NCBI GenBank assembly: GCA_003225515.1
Contig: QIAK01000418.1
Coordinates: 1-8,958 of the forward strand
Length of the DNA stretch: 8,958 nt
Direction: 5' to 3'
DNA from: Acidobacteriota bacterium
Lineage (GTDB): Bacteria > Acidobacteriota > Terriglobia > Terriglobales > Acidobacteriaceae
Positions 1 through 6,070 of the stretch are shown here, in pieces (within the stretch, counting starts at the first letter, position 1; the number at the start of each line of letters is the position of its first letter). A model generated the notes under the pieces. That model worked only from the letters and a program-made list of their open reading frames with translations, searched no databases and was not told where the DNA came from. A program made the position numbers and the translations under genes.

Positions 1-10
1 TAAAACGCAT
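1..10 (-). CDS. 5' end of a leftward gene, truncated by window edge
   Basis: Only the start codon and two more codons (Met-Arg-Phe) are inside the window. Read on the minus strand, the sequence upstream of the ATG is AAGGAGGCAGGAA, so a near-perfect Shine-Dalgarno core (GGAGG) lies six bases before the ATG. That is the only evidence that a gene starts here; it is good evidence because the spacing is ideal. Nothing can be said about the product. The AT-rich spacer at 11-394 would be its upstream region. Confidence 0.6.
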
Positions 11-22
11 TTCCTGCCTCCT
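11..22 (-). promoter_or_regulatory. strong ribosome binding site for the leftward gene at the left edge
   Basis: The minus strand reads GGAGGCAGGAA directly before an ATG. GGAGG matches the anti-Shine-Dalgarno complement and is six bases from the start codon. It is one of the two best ribosome binding sites in the window and supports the call of a gene start at base 10. Confidence 0.6.
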
Positions 23-232
23 TCAAATTTTCACTGCTTGGAATCGGATGCAAGCGCCTTGGCCGCTTTAACTGCACACAATCGCGCGATCCGACGAATT
101 TGCAAAACTGGTTGAGACCTCTAAGTCCTCGGTGAGAGCTGGGCCGTAAATAAAAATTATCTATTTCACCCCGTCTATCGCGGGTTTAATCCTTGTGATT
201 AACAAAACAACGCGTCACACTGTAACCCACTC

Positions 233-296
233 TTCAATGCAACTTAGAATCCAAACATTGTTTTGAACAAACAATCTGTTTTCAACAACTTAGAAT
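233..296. repeat. two direct copies of a TTCAA..CAACTTAGAAT element
   Basis: TTCAATGCAACTTAGAAT (233-250) and TTCAACAACTTAGAAT (281-296) are the same sequence apart from a two-base insertion. The shared CAACTTAGAAT cores start 46 bases apart. Between them lies the perfect inverted repeat ATTGTTT-TGAAC-AAACAAT (257-275). TTGTTTTGAACAA (258-270) also nearly repeats as CTGTTTTCAACAA (276-288), 18 bases away. This arrangement resembles paired operator half-sites, but no regulator is visible in the window. Confidence 0.45.
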
Positions 297-304
297 ATGT
301 GTGA

Positions 305-332
305 TTGACGGTCATACAGAAATCGGTATAAG
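305..332 (+). promoter_or_regulatory. sigma70-like promoter pair pointing rightward
   Basis: TTGACG (305-310) and TATAAG (327-332) are separated by 16 bases. Each hexamer has one mismatch to the TTGACA/TATAAT consensus. The promoter would fire towards the 3' end of the leftward SH3 lipoprotein gene, so it has no sense-strand gene to serve. It could drive an antisense RNA or be a chance match in AT-rich DNA. Confidence 0.35.
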
Positions 333-354
333 CGGGGTTTGCAGAATATGGTAT

Positions 355-370
355 TCGGAATCGTTTCCGA
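355..370. terminator. possible weak terminator hairpin after the SH3 lipoprotein gene
   Basis: TCGGAA-TCGT-TTCCGA forms a perfect six-base-pair stem with a four-base loop, about 25 bases past the stop codon of the leftward gene ending at 395. There is no clear run of U on the transcript side, so it is at best a weak intrinsic terminator or an RNA-end stabilising stem. Confidence 0.3.
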
Positions 371-394
371 GGTCAGCCTTGCACTATGGCGGAC

Positions 395-1426
395 CTATCC
401 TCGCCGCTTTTTGGCCGGTCTAGTGGAAACTTCGCCAGGGGCGAGAACTCTTCTCACGATAGGCGTATTGAGCTTATATTTCCGCTCGCTGACCGTTCCG
501 GCATCGTCCTTCACCCGCAAAATGAAGACCGGCAACATCCCTTCCTTGTCGAACTCTTCTTTCGTAATCGTGACCGGAAGAACACCGCTGAGCCCATGTT
601 CACGGTACGCAGTCTCGTAACGATGCTTGCGTGTGTTCCACGTAAACACGCGAACTTGATCGAAATCGTAGGGCAGGCCGTCATGCGGATCGGTCAGCAC
701 GCATAGATACTGCGGAACATGCTTTTGCACTCCTTTATCGCTATCCGGCACCTCGTTCAGCACAAAGAAAGCAACAAAACGCTGGCCCTCGGCGTACTGC
801 GCGATATCGAGCGGGACATCTACATCCACCATCCGCGCCAGCACCCATCCCACCCGCCCCTGCTCGTCGCGCACCAGCCACCAATCTTCGAGTACCGGTC
901 CCGCAGGAGCTTTCCCGCCCCTCTGTGCCTTTTGCGGAGACGCCGCGCCGGGCTGCTTCTCGGCAGTATCCCGCTTCAGAATCGTTACCTTCGCACCGGC
1001 GGCAAGCTGGTATAGATGTTCAGTATCACGGCCCGGGCTGACGTGCAGATTGGTCTCGTTCCGCAGGACTCCCGGCGCTTGAATCGGATCTTTCTGATTC
1101 TCGGCCGTGAGTTGCTGCAGGCCATCGAAGGTCTTCTGATCGACCAGGTAGCGCTGTTCGATCCAGCCTTCAAGTCCACTGGACGTACGTATCCGCGCGA
1201 AACGCTTTTCGCGCTCCAGCACCTCCACGCGCTCGCCATTTTTCACGTTGCCCACGCGATTGAAGATGGCCGCAACCTGATCGCGCAGCGCTGCCTGCGG
1301 CGCCGACACATAGGCCACCTCAAGCACCCGGTGTCGCCCGCGGCCACATGCCGGCAATGCGAGGATGGCGGCAATCATCAATGTCAGCGGGAGCCGGCCC
1401 GCACGGAATGATCCCAACAGTTTCAC
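395..1426 (-). CDS. SH3-domain lipoprotein, unknown function
   Basis: The 343-residue protein starts at a GTG codon with only a weak ribosome binding site (AGGGTG overlaps the start). Residues 1-27 form a lipoprotein signal: basic start, hydrophobic stretch and lipobox Leu-Pro-Ala-Cys with Cys27, so it is predicted to be exported and lipid-anchored. Two bacterial SH3-like segments follow. The first is at about 35-95 (GERVEVLEREKRFARIRT..GLEGWIEQRYLV). The second is at about 125-205 (NLHVSPG...GAKVTILKRD...WWLVRDEQGRVGWVLARMV), interrupted by a Pro/Ala/Lys-rich insert at about 145-168. The segment at about 210-343 (RFVAFFVLNEVPD, YLCVLTDPHDGLPYDFDQVRVFTW) matches no family I can name, and the end is basic (AKKRRG). 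SH3b domains often bind peptidoglycan or peptides, so a cell-wall-associated role is an inference. The gene is divergent from the antiporter gene. Confidence 0.8.
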   Translation of the reverse strand: MKLLGSFRAGRLPLTLMIAAILALPACGRGRHRVLEVAYVSAPQAALRDQVAAIFNRVGNVKNGERVEVLEREKRFARIRTSSGLEGWIEQRYLVDQKTFDGLQQLTAENQKDPIQAPGVLRNETNLHVSPGRDTEHLYQLAAGAKVTILKRDTAEKQPGAASPQKAQRGGKAPAGPVLEDWWLVRDEQGRVGWVLARMVDVDVPLDIAQYAEGQRFVAFFVLNEVPDSDKGVQKHVPQYLCVLTDPHDGLPYDFDQVRVFTWNTRKHRYETAYREHGLSGVLPVTITKEEFDKEGMLPVFILRVKDDAGTVSERKYKLNTPIVRRVLAPGEVSTRPAKKRRG

Positions 1427-1449
1427 CCTAAGTGAGTAATGGAAACTCT

Positions 1450-1455
1450 ACTATA
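1450..1455 (-). promoter_or_regulatory. -10 element for the SH3 lipoprotein gene
   Basis: The minus strand reads TATAGT, one mismatch from TATAAT. It would place transcription start about 17 bases upstream of the GTG at 1426. No good -35 hexamer lies 16-18 bases upstream; that stretch instead contains a GC-rich inverted repeat, GCGCT-TTGCGG-AGCGC (1456-1471). The call is tentative. Confidence 0.35.
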
Positions 1456-1611
1456 GCGCTTTGCGGAGCGCGTTTAGCGTAGGAGGGTTTACATCTCGTG
1501 CACATGGGTTGTCCAGGTGCTCCTCGACGGCTGCGTCGTATGATCGGAACAATGCTTTCAATTACTCTTTAAATCGTCAGCAAACATTGTTGGTGAAGCG
1601 AGTTCATCCGG

Positions 1612-2838
1612 ATGACTGCAAGCACGGCCGTAGAATTCCTGATCTGGCTGCTCATCGCTGCCTCTGCGATTTCGGTACTGGCGAAGCGCCTGCGAATTCC
1701 TTATACGGTCGCCCTGGTTCTCGGCGGACTGCTGCTCAGCCTTTTTCACTGGCACTACCTTTCTCCCCTGCAGCCCGGGTTGCGGCCGAACTGGTTGACC
1801 CCGGATGTGATCCTGATTCTCTTTCTTCCCGCCCTCGTGTTTGAAGGAAGTGTAAAGCTCAACGTTCGCGACCTGCTTCACGATTCTGTGCCGCTGCTTC
1901 TGCTCGCTAACTTCGGCGTTCTAATCGCCACGCTGGTGACCGGCTATCTCGTGCACTGGACGATCGGACTTCCGCTGGTGATTGCGCTTTTGTTTGGAGC
2001 GATTATCTCCGCCACCGATCCCATTTCAGTTCTCGCAATCTTCCGCGATATGCGCACCGACCCTCGTCTCTCTCTCATCATCGAGGGCGAAAGTCTTCTG
2101 AACGATGGGACTGCTGTTGTGCTCTTTCAGGTCATCCTTGCAGGTCTGGTCGCAGGTCAACTGAGCCTGGTCAAGAGTGCCGGGCAGTTCCTGCTGGCCG
2201 TTGTCGGCGGCGCAGCTTTGGGTGTGCTGCTCGGTTATGCTGCGTTCAGGATTACGAAGAGAATTGACGATCCGCAGATCGAGATTACGTTGACCACGCT
2301 GGTCGCTTATGGCAGTTATCTGATCGCCTATCGACTGCACTGGTCTGGCATTATTGCGACCGCGTCGGCGGGATTGATCGTCGGCAATTTGGGCGGGGAA
2401 GGGATGAGCCCTCGAACTCGTGCTGCTCTCGAATCCTTTTGGGAGTACCTCGCGTTTGTCATGAATTCCCTGGTATTCCTGCTGATCGGACTGGAGGTCC
2501 ACATCGATGCCCTGGCTCATTCCTGGCGTACTGGACTGCTTGCGGTGGCAGTGGTCCTGATCGGGCGTGCGGTATCCGTGTATCTGCTAGTTCCCGTCAG
2601 TAATTTCCTGGCCGAGAATATCCCTCTGCGCTGGCAACATGTGGTGGTATGGGGAGGCTTGCGTGGGGCGCTCGCCCTCGCTTTGGCGCTAAGTTTGGAC
2701 AATACTGTTCCTTACCGTGACACCGTGCTCGATTTGACGTTTGCCGTGGTCGTTTTCTCGATTCTGGTACAGGGCCTATCAATCAAGCCTCTGCTGCGAA
2801 TTTTGGGCCTGGGAAATGATCAGATAGCCGGAGCATGA
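1612..2838 (+). CDS. Na+/H+ antiporter, CPA1 (NhaP-type) family
   Basis: This 408-residue integral membrane protein exchanges cytoplasmic Na+ (or K+) for external H+, serving pH and salt homeostasis. About twelve hydrophobic segments span the whole length, starting at residue 6. Family hallmarks are present: ISATDPISV (132-140), the Asn-Asp ion-binding pair in EGESLLNDGTAVV (N164, D165), an Arg in IGRAVSVY (R319), and VVWGGLRGALALALALSL (345-362). The N164-D165 pair is the CPA1 signature and predicts electroneutral exchange; the exact cation cannot be read from sequence. The protein stops soon after the last membrane segment, so it lacks the long cytoplasmic tail of some relatives. An in-frame TGA at 1594-1596 makes ATG 1612 the earliest possible start; the ribosome binding site is poor. 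The gene stands alone, with about 180 bases on each side. Confidence 0.92.
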   Translation: MTASTAVEFLIWLLIAASAISVLAKRLRIPYTVALVLGGLLLSLFHWHYLSPLQPGLRPNWLTPDVILILFLPALVFEGSVKLNVRDLLHDSVPLLLLANFGVLIATLVTGYLVHWTIGLPLVIALLFGAIISATDPISVLAIFRDMRTDPRLSLIIEGESLLNDGTAVVLFQVILAGLVAGQLSLVKSAGQFLLAVVGGAALGVLLGYAAFRITKRIDDPQIEITLTTLVAYGSYLIAYRLHWSGIIATASAGLIVGNLGGEGMSPRTRAALESFWEYLAFVMNSLVFLLIGLEVHIDALAHSWRTGLLAVAVVLIGRAVSVYLLVPVSNFLAENIPLRWQHVVVWGGLRGALALALALSLDNTVPYRDTVLDLTFAVVVFSILVQGLSIKPLLRILGLGNDQIAGA

Positions 2839-3016
2839 ATCATCACTGTGGCACGCTCGCGGACTGACACTGCCCTCTCGCTTCGGTTACCATAGATATC
2901 AGCCACTTGGGTATTTTGGTTAGGCGCCGGGGCTGCTGGAAAGCGAGTTCCTGCGTCTAATATTTTGGGGAATCGTTTCTGGAGATCAATTTCCGGGGAA
3001 GACAAAACAAAGCCTG

Positions 3017-3628
3017 ATGAAAAACACCTTGCGCAATCTCTTCGCTGCTTTGAGTCTCGCTGTGCTACTTACCCTCGCCAGCGGAATCTGCGCCTCGGGG
3101 CAGGAGACACCCGAGTCAGTACTGCGTCCGCCCAAAGGATCGCAGGTAGCCATTGTCGTGTTCGAGGACTTGCAGTGTCCCATGTGCCGGCGCGTAGCGC
3201 CACTGGTTGAGCAGGCGTCCAAGACATACAAGATTCCGGTCGTGCGCCACGATTTTCCGCTGCCCATGCACAATTGGTCTTACCAGGCGGCCATAATGGC
3301 GCGATATTTCGACACTCATTCCAAGGCTCTGGGCAACGAATTCCGCGACTATATTTTTGAGAATCAGCTTGAAGTCAATCCGCAGAACCTGCGGGCCTAT
3401 GCCGAAAAATTCGCCGCGGCGCATAAGGTTGACTTGCCCTTCGTTCTGGATCCTGGCGGAAAGCTCGCCGCAGAAGTCAATGCCGATCGCGATCTAGGCA
3501 AAGCCATCAAGCTCGACCACACACCGACCGTGTACATCGTAAGCAGCCGAAATCCCAGCAGGCCCTACGTGGAAGTCAAAGACAACAGCCAGCTGTACTC
3601 GACCATTGACGCGGTAATGAAAGAGTAG
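3017..3628 (+). CDS. secreted DsbA-family thioredoxin-fold protein
   Basis: The 203-residue protein is predicted to act in the periplasm as a thiol-disulfide oxidoreductase or disulfide isomerase. Residues 1-28 are a signal peptide (basic start, LFAALSLAVLLTLASG core). The thioredoxin fold opens with VAIVVFEDLQCPMCRRVAP, giving a Cys-Pro-Met-Cys active site (C54, C57). The helical insertion follows (about 88-145, with VRHDFPLPMHNW before it, as in DsbA/DsbC relatives). The cis-proline loop is HTPTVYIV with P170. The protein is related to the Thioredoxin_4/DsbA-like group (PF13462). A DsbA-type Cys-Pro-His-Cys would be strongly oxidising; with Pro-Met the redox potential is uncertain. No DsbB or VKOR partner is nearby. 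ATG 3017 fits the signal peptide but has no strong ribosome binding site. The gene converges on the phosphofructokinase gene. Confidence 0.88.
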   Translation: MKNTLRNLFAALSLAVLLTLASGICASGQETPESVLRPPKGSQVAIVVFEDLQCPMCRRVAPLVEQASKTYKIPVVRHDFPLPMHNWSYQAAIMARYFDTHSKALGNEFRDYIFENQLEVNPQNLRAYAEKFAAAHKVDLPFVLDPGGKLAAEVNADRDLGKAIKLDHTPTVYIVSSRNPSRPYVEVKDNSQLYSTIDAVMKE

Positions 3629-3635
3629 GAAAACG

Positions 3636-3677
3636 ATTTCAGATTGCAGATTGCAGATTTCAGATTTCAGATTGCAG
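3636..3677 (+). repeat. six perfect tandem heptamers ATTKCAG
   Basis: Six consecutive 7-base units run without interruption: ATTTCAG, ATTGCAG, ATTGCAG, ATTTCAG, ATTTCAG, ATTGCAG. They differ only by T or G at the fourth base. The tract starts seven bases after the stop codon of the DsbA-family gene. Heptamer arrays of this kind, placed after genes, are something I associate with acidobacterial genomes, but that is recollection and not a search result. Confidence 0.9.
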
Positions 3678-3721
3678 AACAAAAAACCGCTTGGCGAAGC
3701 GTTTCCAATCTGAAGTCTGAA
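3659..3721. terminator. long composite hairpin, likely bidirectional terminator
   Basis: Bases 3659-3674 pair with 3706-3721 to give 16 base pairs, including one G-T wobble; the core TTCAGATTG (3666-3674) pairs perfectly with CAATCTGAA (3706-3714). Nested in the loop is a second hairpin, CGCTT-GGCG-AAGCG (3688-3701), extended by AAA/TTT pairs across a bulged C. The A-run at 3681-3686 becomes a U-run in leftward transcripts. The element fills the gap between two convergent genes (stop codons at 3628 and 3738), the classic place for a shared terminator. The left arm of the outer stem is made of the heptamer repeat. Confidence 0.55.
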
Positions 3722-3737
3722 TTCCCCGCTCCTGCCC

Positions 3738-4802
3738 TTAGTCTCCGAACGCAATTCCTATCGAACGCGCGGTCTGCACCAACTCTCCATGCGGACGCAC
3801 CGCCCTCAAGTGTCCGATGGCGCGGGCCACATCCACCGCAATAATGGAACCGGCGCGTAGTGCGACCATTTTTCCGAACTCGCCCTTCGCAATCAAATCG
3901 ACAGCCGCCACGCCAAAGCGTGTAGCCAGAACGCGGTCGAAAGGCGAAGGCGAACCGCCGCGCTGAATATGCCCTAACACGCTGACGCGAACTTCTTTAC
4001 CGGATCCATCAGCTACGGCATTCCCGATCAGGTGGCCTACGGCACTAACCCGCCGGTTCTCCTTCAGCTCCGGCGGCAGCTTGATGCCCTCTGCAACCAC
4101 AATGATTGTGAAATGGCTGCCGCGGCGCTCGCGTTGCCCAATCGATTCACACACGCTCTTAATGGTGAAAGGAATTTCCGGGATCAGGATAATATGAGCG
4201 CCGCCCGCGATTCCTCCCGCGAGCGCAATCCAGCCGCAATCGCGGCCCATGACTTCGACCACCATCACACGATGGTGCGACGCTGCGGTGGTGTGGATTT
4301 TGTCAATGGCATCCGTCACCGTGTGCAGCGCCGTGTCGAACCCGAACGTGAGTTCCGTTGCCGACAGATCGTTGTCGATGGTCTTGGGCACGCCCACCAG
4401 CTTCATGCCCTTCTGAAAGAGTTCGTAGCCGATCTTCTGTGAGCCGTCGCCGCCGATCGTGATAATGGCATCAATGCCCAGCTTCTTTGAGTTGGCAATC
4501 ACCTGGTCAGAAATATCTCGCACTACAGCCTTCCCGTTCTCTTCACTCTTGTAATGGAATGGATTGCCGCGATTGGTTGTGCCCAGAATCGTTCCGCCGC
4601 GCGGCAGGATTCCGCTGACCCGCTCGAGCGTGAGTTCAAACGACTTCTCCGGCCAGATCAGACCATCGAAGCCGTCTGGAATGCCGATGACTTTCCACTT
4701 GTGCGTGAGAATGGCCGCTTTCGTAGCCGCACGAATCACAGCGTTGAGGCCGGGCGCATCCCCGCCTCCTGTAGCAATGCCGATGCAGCGTATGTCAGAC
4801 AT
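3738..4802 (-). CDS. pfkA: 6-phosphofructokinase (ATP-type by signature)
   Basis: The 354-residue cytoplasmic enzyme phosphorylates fructose 6-phosphate to fructose 1,6-bisphosphate, the committed step of glycolysis. Visible motifs are the nucleotide loop TGGGDAPGLNA (11-21), GGDGS (117-121), PKTIDND (139-145, catalytic D143), MGRDCGWIA (185-193), PEIPF (208-212) and VRVSVLGHIQRGGSPSPFDR (271-290; R272, H278 and R281 match substrate-binding residues R243, H249 and R252 of E. coli PfkA). G120 corresponds to E. coli Gly104 and predicts ATP use. K140 corresponds to Gly124 and is the residue of PPi-type enzymes, so this is the mixed Gly/Lys class and the phosphoryl donor needs testing. The length is slightly above the roughly 320 residues of E. 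coli PfkA. An AAGGGG ribosome binding site lies about 11 bases before the ATG. The gene stands alone, with a repeat-rich leader. Confidence 0.93.
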   Translation of the reverse strand: MSDIRCIGIATGGGDAPGLNAVIRAATKAAILTHKWKVIGIPDGFDGLIWPEKSFELTLERVSGILPRGGTILGTTNRGNPFHYKSEENGKAVVRDISDQVIANSKKLGIDAIITIGGDGSQKIGYELFQKGMKLVGVPKTIDNDLSATELTFGFDTALHTVTDAIDKIHTTAASHHRVMVVEVMGRDCGWIALAGGIAGGAHIILIPEIPFTIKSVCESIGQRERRGSHFTIIVVAEGIKLPPELKENRRVSAVGHLIGNAVADGSGKEVRVSVLGHIQRGGSPSPFDRVLATRFGVAAVDLIAKGEFGKMVALRAGSIIAVDVARAIGHLRAVRPHGELVQTARSIGIAFGD

Positions 4803-4842
4803 GAGGAACCGGCCCCTTATTGAACTGCCTCAAAAACGGGAG

Positions 4843-4946
4843 AAACTCGAGAGTCAGGAAAACTCGAGTGTCATCATAACTGTTCCTAACACCGAGGGAA
4901 TGTTACGCAGGGGCATGTCGTGATCACGGGACAAACTCGGGAGTTT
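4843..4946 (-). repeat. three CTCGAGTTT-type boxes upstream of the phosphofructokinase gene
   Basis: On the plus strand, AAACTCGAGAGTC (4843-4855) and AAACTCGAGTGTC (4860-4872) match at 12 of 13 bases and are 17 bases apart. A third related box, AAACTCGGGAGTTT (4933-4946), is itself an inverted repeat. Two boxes lie between the possible -10 element and the start codon, and one lies upstream of it. The layout would suit a transcription factor or a leader-RNA structure, but which is unknown. Confidence 0.45.
4873..4878 (-). promoter_or_regulatory. possible -10 element for the phosphofructokinase gene
   Basis: The minus strand reads TATGAT, one mismatch from TATAAT, giving a leader of about 65 bases before the ATG. 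The -35 position has no good match (TTCCCT at 17 bases), so a promoter here would probably need an activator. Low confidence. Confidence 0.28.
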
Positions 4947-4964
4947 CGTGGTGAGCGAGTCCCG
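4927..4964. repeat. nested inverted repeats
   Basis: CGGGAC (4927-4932) and GTCCCG (4959-4964) can pair around an inner perfect inverted repeat, AAACTC-GG-GAGTTT (4933-4946). There is no adjacent T-run, so this does not look like a terminator. The inner repeat doubles as the third box of the phosphofructokinase upstream region. Confidence 0.4.
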
Positions 4965-5128
4965 AAATGTTGACATTTGGATTGAGGTGGTGAGAAGACG
5001 AGCGGCTTTGAAATCGTTGCACGCCGCTTCCCACCGCAGGGTTCCGGCGTCGTCTCGCAAGCGCTACAGAAATAAAGCTATTGGGGGAGTAATTATTCGC
5101 GCGTTCTTTCCACCTTGCCCGCCTTCAA

Positions 5129-5776
5129 TCAAAAGCCTGAAGCGGTGATGGTAACCGGGGCGCTCGTAAGACCATTCGACGACGCCGTGATGGTGAATGT
5201 ACCGTCTTGACCCTGCGCGGCGGTTGCGGTAACAACTCCCGCGGAGACCGTGGCGATCATCGTATTGCTTGAAACCCACGTAGCGGTAGCGGTGATGTCT
5301 TGGCCACCGTTGCAGGAAGCAGTGAAACTTAGGGTTTGTTGATTGTTATTGAGGGCACCACTGGTGGGACTGATGATCGGCGCGCTGGTGCAGGCGACCG
5401 CAACAGTAATGGGCTGGGTGCCACTGATGGAGGGAAGCAAGTTCGAGGTCGCCGTAACGGTACCCGTCCCCGTCGCTTGCGCCGTTACCAGCCCTGATGG
5501 AGAAATCGTCGCTATGTTTTGACCACCTGAACCTGTACCTGTAACCGCCCAGCTGACCGGCGTACTGCCGGACGAGCCATCATTGAACGTACCCACGGCA
5601 AACATTTGAACTGTGCTGTCGGTACCACCAGTGAAGATCGTGGGCGACACCGGCCCGATCGCGAGCGAACTCAGCGTCGGCTTCACGAAAAATCCGCGGC
5701 AGCTGACTGCTAGTGCCAAAGTTGCCAGCGCGGCAAGAGCGCCCATGAGCCGGAGTTTCTGCTTGATCGATGACAT
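5129..5776 (-). CDS. bacterial Ig-like (BIG2-type) lipoprotein
   Basis: The 215-residue protein begins with a lipoprotein signal: basic KQK, a hydrophobic stretch and the lipobox Leu-Ala-Val-Ser-Cys with Cys26. Most of the mature part is two Ig-like segments at about 33-127 and 129-215. Each carries the BIG2-like pattern of a Trp in W-A-V/W-V-S-S followed by N-IATISPSGLVTAQATGTGTVTAT (88-110) or MIATVSAGVVTATAAQGQDGTFTITASS (163-190). Cys129 and Cys155 in the second domain could form a disulfide. Ser, Thr, Gly and Ala dominate, typical of surface proteins. Such domains mediate adhesion or serve as spacers; no catalytic domain is attached, so the function is unknown. An AAGGAG ribosome binding site lies 11 bases before the ATG. 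The gene appears to be a single unit with its own promoter. Confidence 0.82.
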   Translation of the reverse strand: MSSIKQKLRLMGALAALATLALAVSCRGFFVKPTLSSLAIGPVSPTIFTGGTDSTVQMFAVGTFNDGSSGSTPVSWAVTGTGSGGQNIATISPSGLVTAQATGTGTVTATSNLLPSISGTQPITVAVACTSAPIISPTSGALNNNQQTLSFTASCNGGQDITATATWVSSNTMIATVSAGVVTATAAQGQDGTFTITASSNGLTSAPVTITASGF

Positions 5777-5843
5777 TGTGATTAAGACTCCTTGGGCGCG
5801 GCCGCTCAGCTTCCAATCTTGTTTGTAGGGTGAACCTGCAAAA

Positions 5844-5849
5844 ATTGTA
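5844..5849 (-). promoter_or_regulatory. extended -10 promoter for the Ig-like lipoprotein gene
   Basis: The minus strand reads TGCTACAAT: TACAAT is one mismatch from consensus and is preceded by the TGn extension. Transcription would start about 60 bases before the ATG at 5776. No -35 hexamer is evident, which is acceptable for extended -10 promoters. Confidence 0.4.
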
Positions 5850-6008
5850 GCAGAGATAATTTGCCCCGGCGCGCCCTCAAGTACCCGAACTGCGCGCGCG
5901 GAACCATCCCTGCTAATCGGCCATCTTCCCGGTTAGAACGACTCGTCGAAGCCAGCTTGCAAGAAAAAGTCAGGCGCGATGGGATCTCACTTTGCCATTA
6001 AAAGCGTT

Positions 6009-6049
6009 CAATTTCCCAATTACCAAATTCCCCAATGCCTCAATTTCAC
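6009..6049 (-). repeat. AATT-rich short-period repeat after the YXWGXW gene
   Basis: On the minus strand the tract is a degenerate array of units of about 8-10 bases built on AATTGGG/AATTTGG, flanked by two copies of GAAATTG. It begins about 20 bases after the stop codon of the YXWGXW-repeat gene. Its base composition differs sharply from the GC-rich genes around it. I see no open reading frame in it. Confidence 0.5.
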
Positions 6050-6070
6050 AAGACGGCTGGAACTTGATTT

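Larger units (their letters stand above)
11..394. other. AT-rich intergenic spacer, 384 bases
   Basis: No credible gene lies here. The part from about 145 to 340 is clearly richer in A and T than the flanking genes. It holds two near-identical copies of an 18/16-base element (233-250, 281-296), an inverted repeat (257-275), a rightward promoter-like pair (305-332) and a small hairpin (355-370) just past the stop codon of the SH3 lipoprotein gene. Most of it probably serves as the upstream control region of the leftward gene starting at base 10. I could not identify a convincing leftward -35/-10 pair. Confidence 0.5.
4803..5128. other. intergenic spacer with phosphofructokinase control region
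   Basis: These 326 bases separate the start of the phosphofructokinase gene from the stop of the Ig-like lipoprotein gene; both genes point left. The part nearest the kinase carries CTCGAG repeats (4843-4868), a possible -10 element (4873-4878) and nested inverted repeats (4927-4964). The remainder (about 4980-5128) shows no gene and no clear terminator for the lipoprotein gene. Confidence 0.5.

Noticed and set aside
194..219. TGTGA...TCACA pair resembling a CRP site
   Set aside because: The half-sites are 16 bases apart instead of the 6 needed for a CRP-type operator.
3636..3723. Possible CRISPR-like array
   Set aside because: The units are 7 bases with no spacers between them; no CRISPR array or cas gene is present in the window.
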